DNA of 64,000 nucleotides, taken from the NCBI RefSeq assembly GCF_030372105.1, contig NZ_JAUDBQ010000005.1, positions 62,001 to 126,000 on the forward strand, given 5' to 3'. Positions within the stretch are counted from its first letter, which is position 1; each line of letters starts with the position of its first letter. The stretch is from Cellulomonas cellasea. Lineage in GTDB: Bacteria > Actinomycetota > Actinomycetes > Actinomycetales > Cellulomonadaceae. The notes beneath the pieces are model-generated. The model ran no database searches and was not told the DNA's origin. It saw only the letters and a program-made list of their open reading frames with translations. The position numbers were made by a program, and so were the translations under genes. Positions 24,367 to 30,464 of this stretch are shown here, in pieces.

Positions 24367-24958
24367 TCGCCCAGACCCGCTCCTGCAGGTCCTCCACACC
24401 GTCCGCACCCTCGGTTACGCCGACGTGCCCCGCATCGCCGCCCGCGCGGGCCTGCCCGAGGACTCGACGGCCGAGCACCTCGCCGACCTCCAGGCCGAGG
24501 GCGCCGTCACCCGATCGGCCTTCGCAGGCGATTCCGGCTGGTCGCTGACCGAGGCGGGCAAGGCCCACGGCGAGCACCTGCTGGCCCAGGAACTCGACGC
24601 CCGTGGCGCCCGCTCCGCCGTCGAGGCCTGCTACCGCGACTTCCTGCCCCTCAACGACGTCGTCGCACGGGCCTGCTCCGACTGGCAGCTCGCCGAGCTC
24701 GGCATCGGCGGCAAGCCGGTGTCTCTCGAGGAGACAGTCGCGGAACTACGTCGGGCCGCCGACGCCTGGGAATCTATCGAGGCCCGCCTGGTCCGCGAGG
24801 CCGACCGGTTCGCCGGATACTCCGACAGGTTCTCCAGCGCACTCGCGCACGCGGAGCACGACCCACGCTGGATCACCGGGACCGACCTCGACTCCGCGCA
24901 CCGCGTCTGGTTCGAGCTGCACGAGGACCTCATAGCGACCCTCGGCCTCACGCGCTGA
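24359..24958 (+). CDS. Winged-helix-like protein paired with the phosphotransferase
   Basis: A 199-residue protein. The N-terminal 75 residues look like a winged helix (LGYADVPRIAARAGLPEDSTAEHLADLQAEGAV, then SGWSLTEAGKAHGEHLL). The C-terminal part is helical with a conserved-looking CYRDFLPLNDVV and WFELHEDLIATLG, and may be a sensor or partner domain. GTG start overlaps the phosphotransferase gene by 8 bases, so expression is coupled. It could be the target or reader of that enzyme's activity. A perfect hairpin terminator follows. Confidence 0.7.
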   Translation: MTDRPDPLLQVLHTVRTLGYADVPRIAARAGLPEDSTAEHLADLQAEGAVTRSAFAGDSGWSLTEAGKAHGEHLLAQELDARGARSAVEACYRDFLPLNDVVARACSDWQLAELGIGGKPVSLEETVAELRRAADAWESIEARLVREADRFAGYSDRFSSALAHAEHDPRWITGTDLDSAHRVWFELHEDLIATLGLTR

Positions 24959-24976
24959 CGCGCATCGGGTGAACGG

Positions 24977-25008
24977 CGAAGGCCCCCAGGAATCCCTGGG
25001 GGCCTTCG
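24977..25008. terminator. Strong hairpin terminator, probably bidirectional
   Basis: Fourteen bases (24977-24990) pair perfectly with 24995-25008 around the loop AATC; the stem core is GGCCCCCAGG/CCTGGGGGCC. It lies 18 bases after the winged-helix gene and just past the 3' end of the minus-strand tRNA gene. No U-run, as is usual in this group. Confidence 0.85.
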
Positions 25009-25017
25009 ACTTCTGAG

Positions 25018-25091
25018 TAGCGGGGACAGGATTTGAACCTGCGACCTCTGGGTTATGAGCCCAGCGAGCTACCGAGCTGCTCCACCCCGCG
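25018..25091 (-). tRNA. Initiator tRNA-fMet (anticodon CAU)
   Basis: A 74-nt cloverleaf reading from 25091: acceptor CGCGGGG, D arm GAGCAGCTCGGTAGCTC, anticodon stem CTGGG/CCCAG around loop CTCATAA, and T arm GCAGG-TTCAAAT-CCTGT. Initiator marks are the unpaired first acceptor position (C1 opposite U72) and three consecutive G-C pairs in the anticodon stem. CCA is not encoded. Discriminator base is A. Confidence 0.95.
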
Positions 25092-25158
25092 TTGGTGAGA
25101 TCAATCTACGTCATGTTCCGGGCGCCCCGGTCCACGGAGGCGTCTGGCGGATGTCGGC

Positions 25159-25186
25159 GTGACATCTGCCGTGTTGTGGGTAGGAT
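25159..25186 (+). promoter_or_regulatory. Promoter of a leaderless cysteine-leader transcript
   Basis: GTGACA (25159-25164) and TAGGAT (25181-25186) are spaced by 16 bases. The GTG of the leader ORF starts seven bases after the -10, where transcription should begin, so the leader is probably translated from a leaderless mRNA, as in mycobacterial cysteine attenuators. Confidence 0.65.
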
Positions 25187-25192
25187 CGCCGC

Positions 25193-25219
25193 GTGTCCCT
25201 GCGGAAGTGTTGTCGCTGA
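25193..25219 (+). CDS. Cysteine leader peptide MSLRKCCR
   Basis: A nine-codon frame, GTG to TGA, encoding MSLRKCCR. The two adjacent Cys codons are both TGT, and the last 12 bases TGTTGTCGCTGA are identical to the end of the leader at 48435-48506. It starts right at the predicted transcription start. Bases from its stop codon onward pair with the ribosome site of the gene at 25295. Ribosomes stalled at the Cys codons would cover that pairing strand, so low cysteine should raise expression. Confidence 0.72.
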   Translation: MSLRKCCR

Positions 25220-25294
25220 GTTGACGACCTCGCGCGCCTGAGCGGCCCCCGGCCCCGGCAGCGCACCCGCAAGACGCCCCTTGAGGATCAGCTC
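25218..25294 (+). promoter_or_regulatory. Translation attenuator: ribosome-site-sequestering helix
   Basis: GAGTTGACGACCTC (25218-25231), starting inside the leader stop codon, pairs with GAGGATCAGCTC (25283-25294), which contains the GAGG ribosome site and abuts the GTG at 25295. The helix is 7 pairs (one G-U), a small internal loop (CGA/A), then 4 pairs. Closing it would hide the ribosome site. A ribosome paused on the TGT codons would occupy the 5' arm. Confidence 0.6.
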
Positions 25295-25885
25295 GTGACG
25301 ACGCTCACGCTCTCCCGTCCCCTGCACAACTCGCCCGCGACCTCCCGTGTCGCGTCAGCCGTCGCGGCGCCCGCCCCGATGCCGCTCACCGGCCTGGGCC
25401 AGTCCCCGTTCGCGGTGGTCGGCGCGCTGCCCGCGGGCCCCGATGGCCGGCCGCCGGTGGTCTTCCGCGGCGACACCGGCTCCGACGCGACGCTCCTGCT
25501 CGCCGCCGCGCGGGCCGATGTGGTGCGCGTGGGCTTCTCCTCCGACGCCCCCGACCGTGCCGCGATGGCCGCGTTGGTCGCGGAGGTCGAGGAGGAGGTC
25601 GCGGCTGTCGGCCGCCGCCGCGCCGACGTGACGGTGCTGCTGGATGTGGAGGTCGTGGTCGTCGCCGACGAGGCCGCCGCGCAGCGCAAGTCCCAGCAGC
25701 TCGCGTGCTTGGACGCGATGGCGGGCGTGGCCTGGCCGGTCGCCGCCACCCGTGTGGTGGCGACGGCCGACCAAGCTCCCGTGGTCGCGGCCCGCTTGGC
25801 GCAGGAGGTCGGCGCGGACGGCGCCTACGTCATCCCGCTGGCGGGCTCCGCCGATCTGCTGGCGGCCGTCAGCCGAGTTGGCTGA
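25295..25885 (+). CDS. Free-standing C-terminal half of a luciferase-like monooxygenase
   Basis: A 196-residue protein that aligns with the second half of the monooxygenase encoded at 19350: PVVFRGDTGSDATLLLAAARADVVRVG against LVVVRGDVPYALGVAVAGADVIRI, then VTVLLDVEVVV against VKVLLDVETLL, and the closing GAYVIPLAGSADLLAAV. It lacks the flavin-binding N-terminal half, so catalysis alone is unlikely; it may be a partner, ligand-binding or regulatory subunit. Its last 17 bases overlap the convergent metZ gene. Expression appears controlled by a Cys leader and a sequestering helix. Confidence 0.7.
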   Translation: MTTLTLSRPLHNSPATSRVASAVAAPAPMPLTGLGQSPFAVVGALPAGPDGRPPVVFRGDTGSDATLLLAAARADVVRVGFSSDAPDRAAMAALVAEVEEEVAAVGRRRADVTVLLDVEVVVVADEAAAQRKSQQLACLDAMAGVAWPVAATRVVATADQAPVVAARLAQEVGADGAYVIPLAGSADLLAAVSRVG

Positions 25886-27158
25886 GGGCCTGCGACAGGT
25901 CGTCGATGAGGTCCAGCGGGTCCTCGAGCCCGACGGACAGCCGCACGGTGGACTCCGCGATGCCGACCTTGGCGCGGCCGGCGGGGCCGAGCTTGCGGTG
26001 TGTGGTCGTCGCGGGGTGCGTGACCAGGGACTTCGCGTCGCCGAGGTTGTTGGAGATGTCGACGATGCGCAGCGCGTCGAGCACCCCGAAGGTGAGCTTC
26101 TTGGCGACGTCGGGCGTGGCGCCCTCCGGCACGGCGAGGTCCAGGGTGACGACGGTGCCGCCGCCCGTTTGCTGTCGGAGCGCGAGCTCGTGCTGCGGGT
26201 GGGACGGCAGGAACGGGTAGCGCACCTGCGCGATGCCGGGATGCTGCTCGAGCCAGGTCGCGAGCTGGAGGGCTGAGGCGGCCTGGTGGCGCACCCGCAG
26301 CGACATCGTCTCCAGGCCCTTGAGCAGCACCCACGCGTTGAACGGGCTCAGCGACGGCCCGGTGTTGCGGATGAGCGTCTGCACAGGCCCGTGGATGTAC
26401 TCCTCCGAGCCGAGGATCGCGCCGCCGAGCACGCGGCCCTGCCCGTCGATGTGCTTCGTCGCGGAGTACACGACCACGTCGGCGCCCAGGTCGAGGGGCC
26501 GCGAGAACACCGGGGTGGCGAACACGTTGTCCACCACGACCGTCGCCCCGGCGGCGTGTGCCAGCCGCGAGACGGCGGCGATGTCGACGAGGTCCTGCAT
26601 GGGGTTGGACGGCGTCTCGAAGAACACCACGTCGGCGGGGGTGGACAGCGCGTCCTCCCACTGGGACAGCACGTGGCCGTCCACGTAGTCGGTGCGCACG
26701 CCCCAGCGCGCGAACAGGTCGTCGAAGATCGTCACGGTGTTGCCGAACAGGGCGCGCGCGGCGACGATCCGCGAGCCCGAGCTGACGAGCGCGGCCAGCG
26801 ACGTGAACACGGCGGACATGCCTGACGCGGTGGCGTACGCCGCCTCGGCGCCGTCGATCAGGCGCAGCCGCTCCTCGAACGTGGAGACGGTGGGGTTGCC
26901 GTACCGGGAGTACAGGAACCGGTCGGACTCCCCGGCGAAGGCCGCCTCGGCGTCGGCGGCACGCTCGTACACGTAGCCCTGCGTGAGGTACAGCGCCTCG
27001 GACGTCTCGTTGAACTGCGAGCGCACGAGCCCGCCGCGCACGGCAAGCGTGTCGGGCCGCAGGGTGTCACGGGCGACGGAGCGGTCGTCCCAGTCGGCGG
27101 GCCCGGGGACGCGTCGGCCATCCGCGCCGTGCCGGTCGGCCGGCGTGGCGGCGCTCAT
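25869..27158 (-). CDS. metZ: O-succinylhomoserine sulfhydrylase (MetZ)
   Basis: A 429-residue PLP enzyme of the Cys/Met metabolism family. The cofactor lysine sits in YSATKHIDGQGRVLGGAI, the MetZ-specific form of the motif. Other markers are YSRYGNPTVSTFEERL and FFETPSNPMQDLVDI. It makes homocysteine from O-succinylhomoserine and sulfide. The ATG at 27158 overlaps the rhodanese stop (ATGA); a longer frame upstream is not used. It is last of a three-gene operon behind an S-box riboswitch, consistent with methionine synthesis controlled by SAM. Confidence 0.93.
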   Translation of the reverse strand: MSAATPADRHGADGRRVPGPADWDDRSVARDTLRPDTLAVRGGLVRSQFNETSEALYLTQGYVYERAADAEAAFAGESDRFLYSRYGNPTVSTFEERLRLIDGAEAAYATASGMSAVFTSLAALVSSGSRIVAARALFGNTVTIFDDLFARWGVRTDYVDGHVLSQWEDALSTPADVVFFETPSNPMQDLVDIAAVSRLAHAAGATVVVDNVFATPVFSRPLDLGADVVVYSATKHIDGQGRVLGGAILGSEEYIHGPVQTLIRNTGPSLSPFNAWVLLKGLETMSLRVRHQAASALQLATWLEQHPGIAQVRYPFLPSHPQHELALRQQTGGGTVVTLDLAVPEGATPDVAKKLTFGVLDALRIVDISNNLGDAKSLVTHPATTTHRKLGPAGRAKVGIAESTVRLSVGLEDPLDLIDDLSQALSQLG

Positions 27159-27583
27159 GGCTGCCGCCACGGCAGGCCGGCGGCGCGCCAGCCTTCGAAC
27201 CCGCGGTGCCCGTGCTCGTCGACGCCGCCCTCGAACCCCTCGGTGATGTTGAACGCCGGGCCGAACCCGGCCTCGGTCGCGGCGGCTGCGGCGTTGCGCG
27301 ACCGCGCGCCCGAGCGGCAGAGGAACACCACGGGGCGGCCGTCGCCGGGCTGGAGCCCTGTGCGAGCCAGGTCGGCGACGAAGTCGGCGTTGATCTGCCC
27401 GGACGGGTAGCGGGACCACTCGATGAACGCCACGCCCTGGCCGAGGGTGCTCACGTCGGGCACGCCCACGAAGCGCCACTCGGCATCGGTGCGGACGTCG
27501 ACCAGCACCGCGTGCTCGTCGTCGGCCAGCAGGTCCCAGGCCTCGCGGGGGGTCAGGTCCCCGGCGTACTGGTCGGCGCTCAT
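27155..27583 (-). CDS. Rhodanese-like sulfurtransferase
   Basis: A 142-residue single-domain rhodanese. The active-site Cys89 is in FLCRSGARSRNAAAAA; LVDVRTDAEWRFVGVPDV is the N-terminal rhodanese signature. It probably carries persulfide sulfur, possibly delivering it to MetZ. Overlaps by ATGA with both the DUF1737 gene upstream and metZ downstream, so it belongs to the S-box operon. Confidence 0.9.
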   Translation of the reverse strand: MSADQYAGDLTPREAWDLLADDEHAVLVDVRTDAEWRFVGVPDVSTLGQGVAFIEWSRYPSGQINADFVADLARTGLQPGDGRPVVFLCRSGARSRNAAAAATEAGFGPAFNITEGFEGGVDEHGHRGFEGWRAAGLPWRQP

Positions 27584-27816
27584 ACGAGCCTCGTCTCGGG
27601 CTGCTGCGGCTGCGGGAGCACGACAGCCTGCGCGACGATGACGCGCTCGCCGTCGAAGGTCGCGGCGGGGGAGCCGTGCAGCACGTACCCCTCGGCCAGG
27701 GCCGCGCTGACCCGCTCGCAGAACGTGCGGTCGTCGGGGCCGCTCAGCAGCCGGTAGCGGAGCCGCTCGGGCGTGCCGTCCTCGGGCGCGCTCGGGGCGG
27801 GAACAGGTGTCGTCAT
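27580..27816 (-). CDS. DUF1737 small protein
   Basis: A 78-residue protein with the DUF1737 pattern LRYRLLSGPDDRTFCERVSA followed by ALAEGYVLHGSPAATFDGE. Function is unknown. The ATG at 27816 is placed by GGAGG (27825-27821) four bases upstream; the ribosome site overlaps the closing strand of the S-box P1 helix. It is first in the DUF1737-rhodanese-metZ operon, so its translation is the one most directly controlled by the riboswitch. Confidence 0.82.
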   Translation of the reverse strand: MTTPVPAPSAPEDGTPERLRYRLLSGPDDRTFCERVSAALAEGYVLHGSPAATFDGERVIVAQAVVLPQPQQPETRLV

Positions 27817-27823
27817 GTCGCCT

Positions 27824-27920
27824 CCATCGGTCCTGGCGGTAGCACCCTCGACCGGCACCGGGGGGTGCGCGCGGGTTGCTGCGGCGTCATCGAGCCAGAT
27901 CTCTCGGCCGCTCTGGATGG
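27824..27920 (-). promoter_or_regulatory. S-box (SAM-I) riboswitch of the metZ operon
   Basis: On the minus strand from 27920: P1 CCATC, AGAGCGGCCGAGAGATCTGG, GACGCCGCAGCAACC, a GC-rich variable arm, GAGGGTGCTACC, CCAGGACC and the P1 partner GATGG (27828-27824). The layout matches the aptamer at 18950 almost base for base in the conserved parts. The last two P1 bases are also the first two of the GGAGG ribosome site for the DUF1737 gene, so SAM-bound P1 would hide the site: translational OFF control is the likely mode. Confidence 0.9.
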
Positions 27921-27927
27921 TCCTGCG

Positions 27928-27957
27928 AGAGTACGCCGCACCGGCGGAAGATTCCAA
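27928..27957 (-). promoter_or_regulatory. Promoter for the S-box/metZ operon
   Basis: Reading the minus strand, TTGGAA (27957-27952) is followed after 18 bases by TACTCT (27933-27928). Transcription would start about seven bases on, near 27921, right at the P1 helix of the riboswitch. Confidence 0.55.
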
Positions 27958-28042
27958 GCACCGGACATCAGGCTCACCATGCGAGACGCGACGGCTTCCT
28001 GATGGCCGCCGTCAGCCCTGCCGTGCTTATCTTTGAACTCAA

Positions 28043-28120
28043 GGTCATGAGTGCCAGCGCACAGCCCCGGCTTGCTGGCCGGCAACCCTCCTCCGCGGTG
28101 GGGTGCCCCGGGTGACGACC
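28043..28120 (+). promoter_or_regulatory. SAM-IV riboswitch
   Basis: The conserved SAM-IV elements are clear: GGTCATGAGTGCCAGCG, GCCCCGGCTTGCTGGCCGGC followed by AACCCTCC, CCGCGGTGGGGTGCCCCGGG, and a closing GACGACC pairing with the opening GGTC. SAM-IV is an actinobacterial S-adenosylmethionine sensor usually upstream of sulfur genes. It stands 78 bases before the aminotransferase gene at 28198 and is divergent from the S-box at 27824-27920; the two leave a gap of about 120 bases. Confidence 0.92.
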
Positions 28121-28152
28121 AGGTCGTGCGCATGTCCGCGCACGGCAAGCGC

Positions 28153-28193
28153 GGGGGCTGGCTTGATCGCTCCCCCCACAGCTGTTGGAGGAG
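28153..28193 (+). promoter_or_regulatory. Candidate expression platform of the SAM-IV riboswitch
   Basis: CTCC (28170-28173) can pair with GGAG (28187-28190) of the GGAGGAG ribosome site, closing a hairpin over the palindrome ACAGCTGT (28178-28185). Alternatively, GGGGG (28153-28157) can pair with CCCCC (28172-28176), which would free the ribosome site. The two pairings exclude each other, so this could be the switch that couples SAM binding to translation. The pairings are seen; the mechanism is inferred. Confidence 0.45.
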
Positions 28194-28197
28194 TGCC

Positions 28198-29607
28198 ATG
28201 AAGTCCCTGACCACCGAGTCCGCCTCGTGTGTCGACGAGGCCATCGCGTCGGAGCACCTCCCGCTGCTCCCCGTCGTCGGAGCCTCAACCCAGGTCCCGC
28301 TCGTGGACGGCACCTCGCGCATCTACGCCAACCTGGACTACGCCGCGAGCGCCCCCGCACTGGAGGCCGTCGCGGCACGCGTCACCGAGGTGCTGCCGCT
28401 GTACGCCTCCGTGCACCGCGGCGCCGGGTACCTCTCCCAGGTGTCGACGGCCCTGTACGAGGCGTCGCGGCAGGCGGTGGGCCGGTTCGTCGGGGCCCGC
28501 GAGGACGACGTCACGATCATCACGCGCAACACCACCGACTCGCTCAACCTGCTGGCGGGGGTCGTCCCCGCAGCCGCCGACGGCGCCCCCGGCCGGGTGC
28601 TCGTGCTCGACTCGGAGCACCACGCCAACCTGCTGCCGTGGGCGCATGGCCCCGGCCGCGAGGCGACGGTGGTGGGCATCGCCGGGACAGTCGCCGGCAC
28701 GCTCGACGTGCTCGCCACAGAGCTCGCGGCCCGTCCGTACGCCCTGGTGGCGGTCACCGGCGCGTCGAACGTCACCGGTGAGGCGCTGCCGCTGGAGGAC
28801 GTGGTGCGGATCGCGCACGCCGCCGGGGCCCGGGTGGCCGTGGACGGCGCCCAACTCATCCCGCACCGCCGGTTCTCCCTCGCGGACACCGGGGTCGACT
28901 ACGTCGCGTTCTCCGGCCACAAGGCGTACGCGCCGTTCGGCGCCGGGGTCCTCGTCGGGCGGCGCGACTGGCTGGACAGTGGCACTCCGTACCTCGCAGG
29001 GGGAGGCGCGGTGCGCGACGTCCGGCCAGATCGCACGCTCTGGCAGCCGGCGCCCGCCCGGCATGAGGCAGGCTCGCCGAACGTCATCGGCGCCGTCGCC
29101 CTCGCCGAGGCGTGCGACGCGCTCGCCGCCCTGCCCGACGGCGCGCTCGCGGCCCATGAGGAGGTGCTGCGCGCACGGCTCGTCGAGGGCCTCGAAGCGC
29201 TCGACGGCGTGGAGGTGGTGCGCATCTGGCCCGACTCCCACGACCCCGTCGGCGTGGTGACCTTCACCGTCGCCGGGCACGACCCCGGCCTGGTCGCGGC
29301 GTACCTGGCGGCGGAGTACGGCATCGGCGTCCGGGACGGGCGGTTCTGCGCGCACCCGCTGCTCTCGCGGCTCGGCGCGTCATCGGGCGCCATCCGCGCG
29401 TCGGTGGGCGTCGGGACGCCGGGGGAGGCGGTGGACCGGCTCATCGCCGGGCTGGCGGCTTACCTCGCGGCCGGGCCCCGCGCCCGGTACGAGGTGGTCG
29501 ACGGCTGCTGGACGGTGGTCGACGACACCCGCCCGCTGCTGGCCGTGCACGGCCTCGACTCCCTCACCGCCACCGCCGCACAGGCCTGCGGGCCAGCGAT
29601 CGACTGA
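28198..29607 (+). CDS. Class V aminotransferase / cysteine desulfurase-like PLP enzyme
   Basis: A 469-residue PLP enzyme. The cofactor lysine lies in AFSGHKAYAPFGAGVLVG, and the opening IYANLDYAASAPALEAV, TRNTTDSLNLLAG and DSEHHANLLPW are those of the class V (cysteine desulfurase/selenocysteine lyase) group. The C-terminal 60 residues after the core are an extension. It probably releases sulfur from cysteine or a related compound. The ATG has GGAGGAG upstream; the frame is open further back to the riboswitch, but those starts are weaker. It is controlled by the SAM-IV element and is monocistronic. Confidence 0.83.
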   Translation: MKSLTTESASCVDEAIASEHLPLLPVVGASTQVPLVDGTSRIYANLDYAASAPALEAVAARVTEVLPLYASVHRGAGYLSQVSTALYEASRQAVGRFVGAREDDVTIITRNTTDSLNLLAGVVPAAADGAPGRVLVLDSEHHANLLPWAHGPGREATVVGIAGTVAGTLDVLATELAARPYALVAVTGASNVTGEALPLEDVVRIAHAAGARVAVDGAQLIPHRRFSLADTGVDYVAFSGHKAYAPFGAGVLVGRRDWLDSGTPYLAGGGAVRDVRPDRTLWQPAPARHEAGSPNVIGAVALAEACDALAALPDGALAAHEEVLRARLVEGLEALDGVEVVRIWPDSHDPVGVVTFTVAGHDPGLVAAYLAAEYGIGVRDGRFCAHPLLSRLGASSGAIRASVGVGTPGEAVDRLIAGLAAYLAAGPRARYEVVDGCWTVVDDTRPLLAVHGLDSLTATAAQACGPAID

Positions 29608-29625
29608 CGGCTCCCGCCCGGGGGC

Positions 29626-29931
29626 CTAGAACAGCCCGCCCTTGAGGGTGATCGACGCGATCAGGCCCGCAGTGCCCAGGACCAGGCCGCCGAGCGCTTG
29701 CTTCCGGCCGACGGGCGCATACCCGAACTGCGTCATCTGCCCGGCCCGCTGCAGGCCGAGCCCGGAGACGATCAGCGCCGCGATCGAGACCAGCAGCACC
29801 GGGTTCACCACGACGCTCACGGCGCCCAGCAGCAGCCCCGCGCGGGCCCTCGGGTTGCGCAGCACAGGTGGCGCGTACAGCGGTGAGACAGGGGATCCGG
29901 GCTGGTCCGGCTCGTGGGACGACTGCGTCAT
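29626..29931 (-). CDS. Small membrane protein, DUF4190-like
   Basis: A 101-residue protein: a proline-rich, soluble N-terminus (about 1-28), a first hydrophobic segment LLLGAVSVVVNPVLLVSIAALIVSGLGL, a polar loop with GRKQALGG, and a second segment LVLGTAGLIASITL. The two-helix pattern and GRKQA loop resemble DUF4190 proteins. Function unknown. It is convergent with the desulfurase-like gene and not obviously linked to it. Confidence 0.75.
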   Translation of the reverse strand: MTQSSHEPDQPGSPVSPLYAPPVLRNPRARAGLLLGAVSVVVNPVLLVSIAALIVSGLGLQRAGQMTQFGYAPVGRKQALGGLVLGTAGLIASITLKGGLF

Positions 29932-30046
29932 CAGACTGCTCCCTGCATAGGTGCGGAGCGCCGAGCGTAACCCGCCGGAACTAGGCGCCTGACCTGGTCG
30001 CCTGTCCCTCTATCGTCACGCCCGCAGGACGGCTAGTGTCCCGAGA

Positions 30047-30448
30047 ATGACGGACAAAACGGACATCGACGTCGTCGTCCAGGTCGCTCAGCGGGTCGTC
30101 AATCTCAGGCGCGCCGTGCACTTCTACCAGCGACTCCTCGGCCAGCCCGCCGACGTGGTCTTCGACCCGTCCGGGCTCGCCCTGTTCGTGCTCGACCGGC
30201 TCCGCACCCGCCTGCTCCTCGACCGCGAGGCGGCGAGCTCCCTCGTCTACCTGCGCGTCGACGACGTGTGCCGAAGAGTCGAGGAGCTCCGCGCCGACGG
30301 GGTCGTCGTCGAGGGGGAGCCGTCAATCGTCTGCCAGAACGCCGACCCCGTGCTCGGCAAGGAGCGCCGCCACGAGTGGCGGGCGTTCGTGCGGGACACT
30401 GAGGGCAACACCGTCGGCCTCGTCAGCGCCGCGGCGGCGGGAGCCTGA
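30047..30448 (+). CDS. VOC-superfamily (glyoxalase-like) protein
   Basis: A 133-residue single VOC domain: AQRVVNLRRAVHFYQRLLGQPADVVFD, VYLRVDDVCRRVEELRADGV and EWRAFVRDTEGNTVGLVS. Candidate metal ligands are Glu and His around HEWRAF, but the first-strand His typical of glyoxalase is not obvious. Substrate unknown. TAGTGT (30034-30039) stands seven bases before the ATG and there is no ribosome site, so the mRNA is probably leaderless. Confidence 0.82.
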   Translation: MTDKTDIDVVVQVAQRVVNLRRAVHFYQRLLGQPADVVFDPSGLALFVLDRLRTRLLLDREAASSLVYLRVDDVCRRVEELRADGVVVEGEPSIVCQNADPVLGKERRHEWRAFVRDTEGNTVGLVSAAAAGA

Positions 30449-30464
30449 CGGGGCCATCCGCCAG

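Noticed and set aside
28132-28197. Upstream ATG 28132 as the start of the desulfurase-like gene
   Set aside because: The frame is open, but this region forms the riboswitch expression platform, and GGAGGAG is correctly placed only for ATG 28198, where family homology begins soon after.
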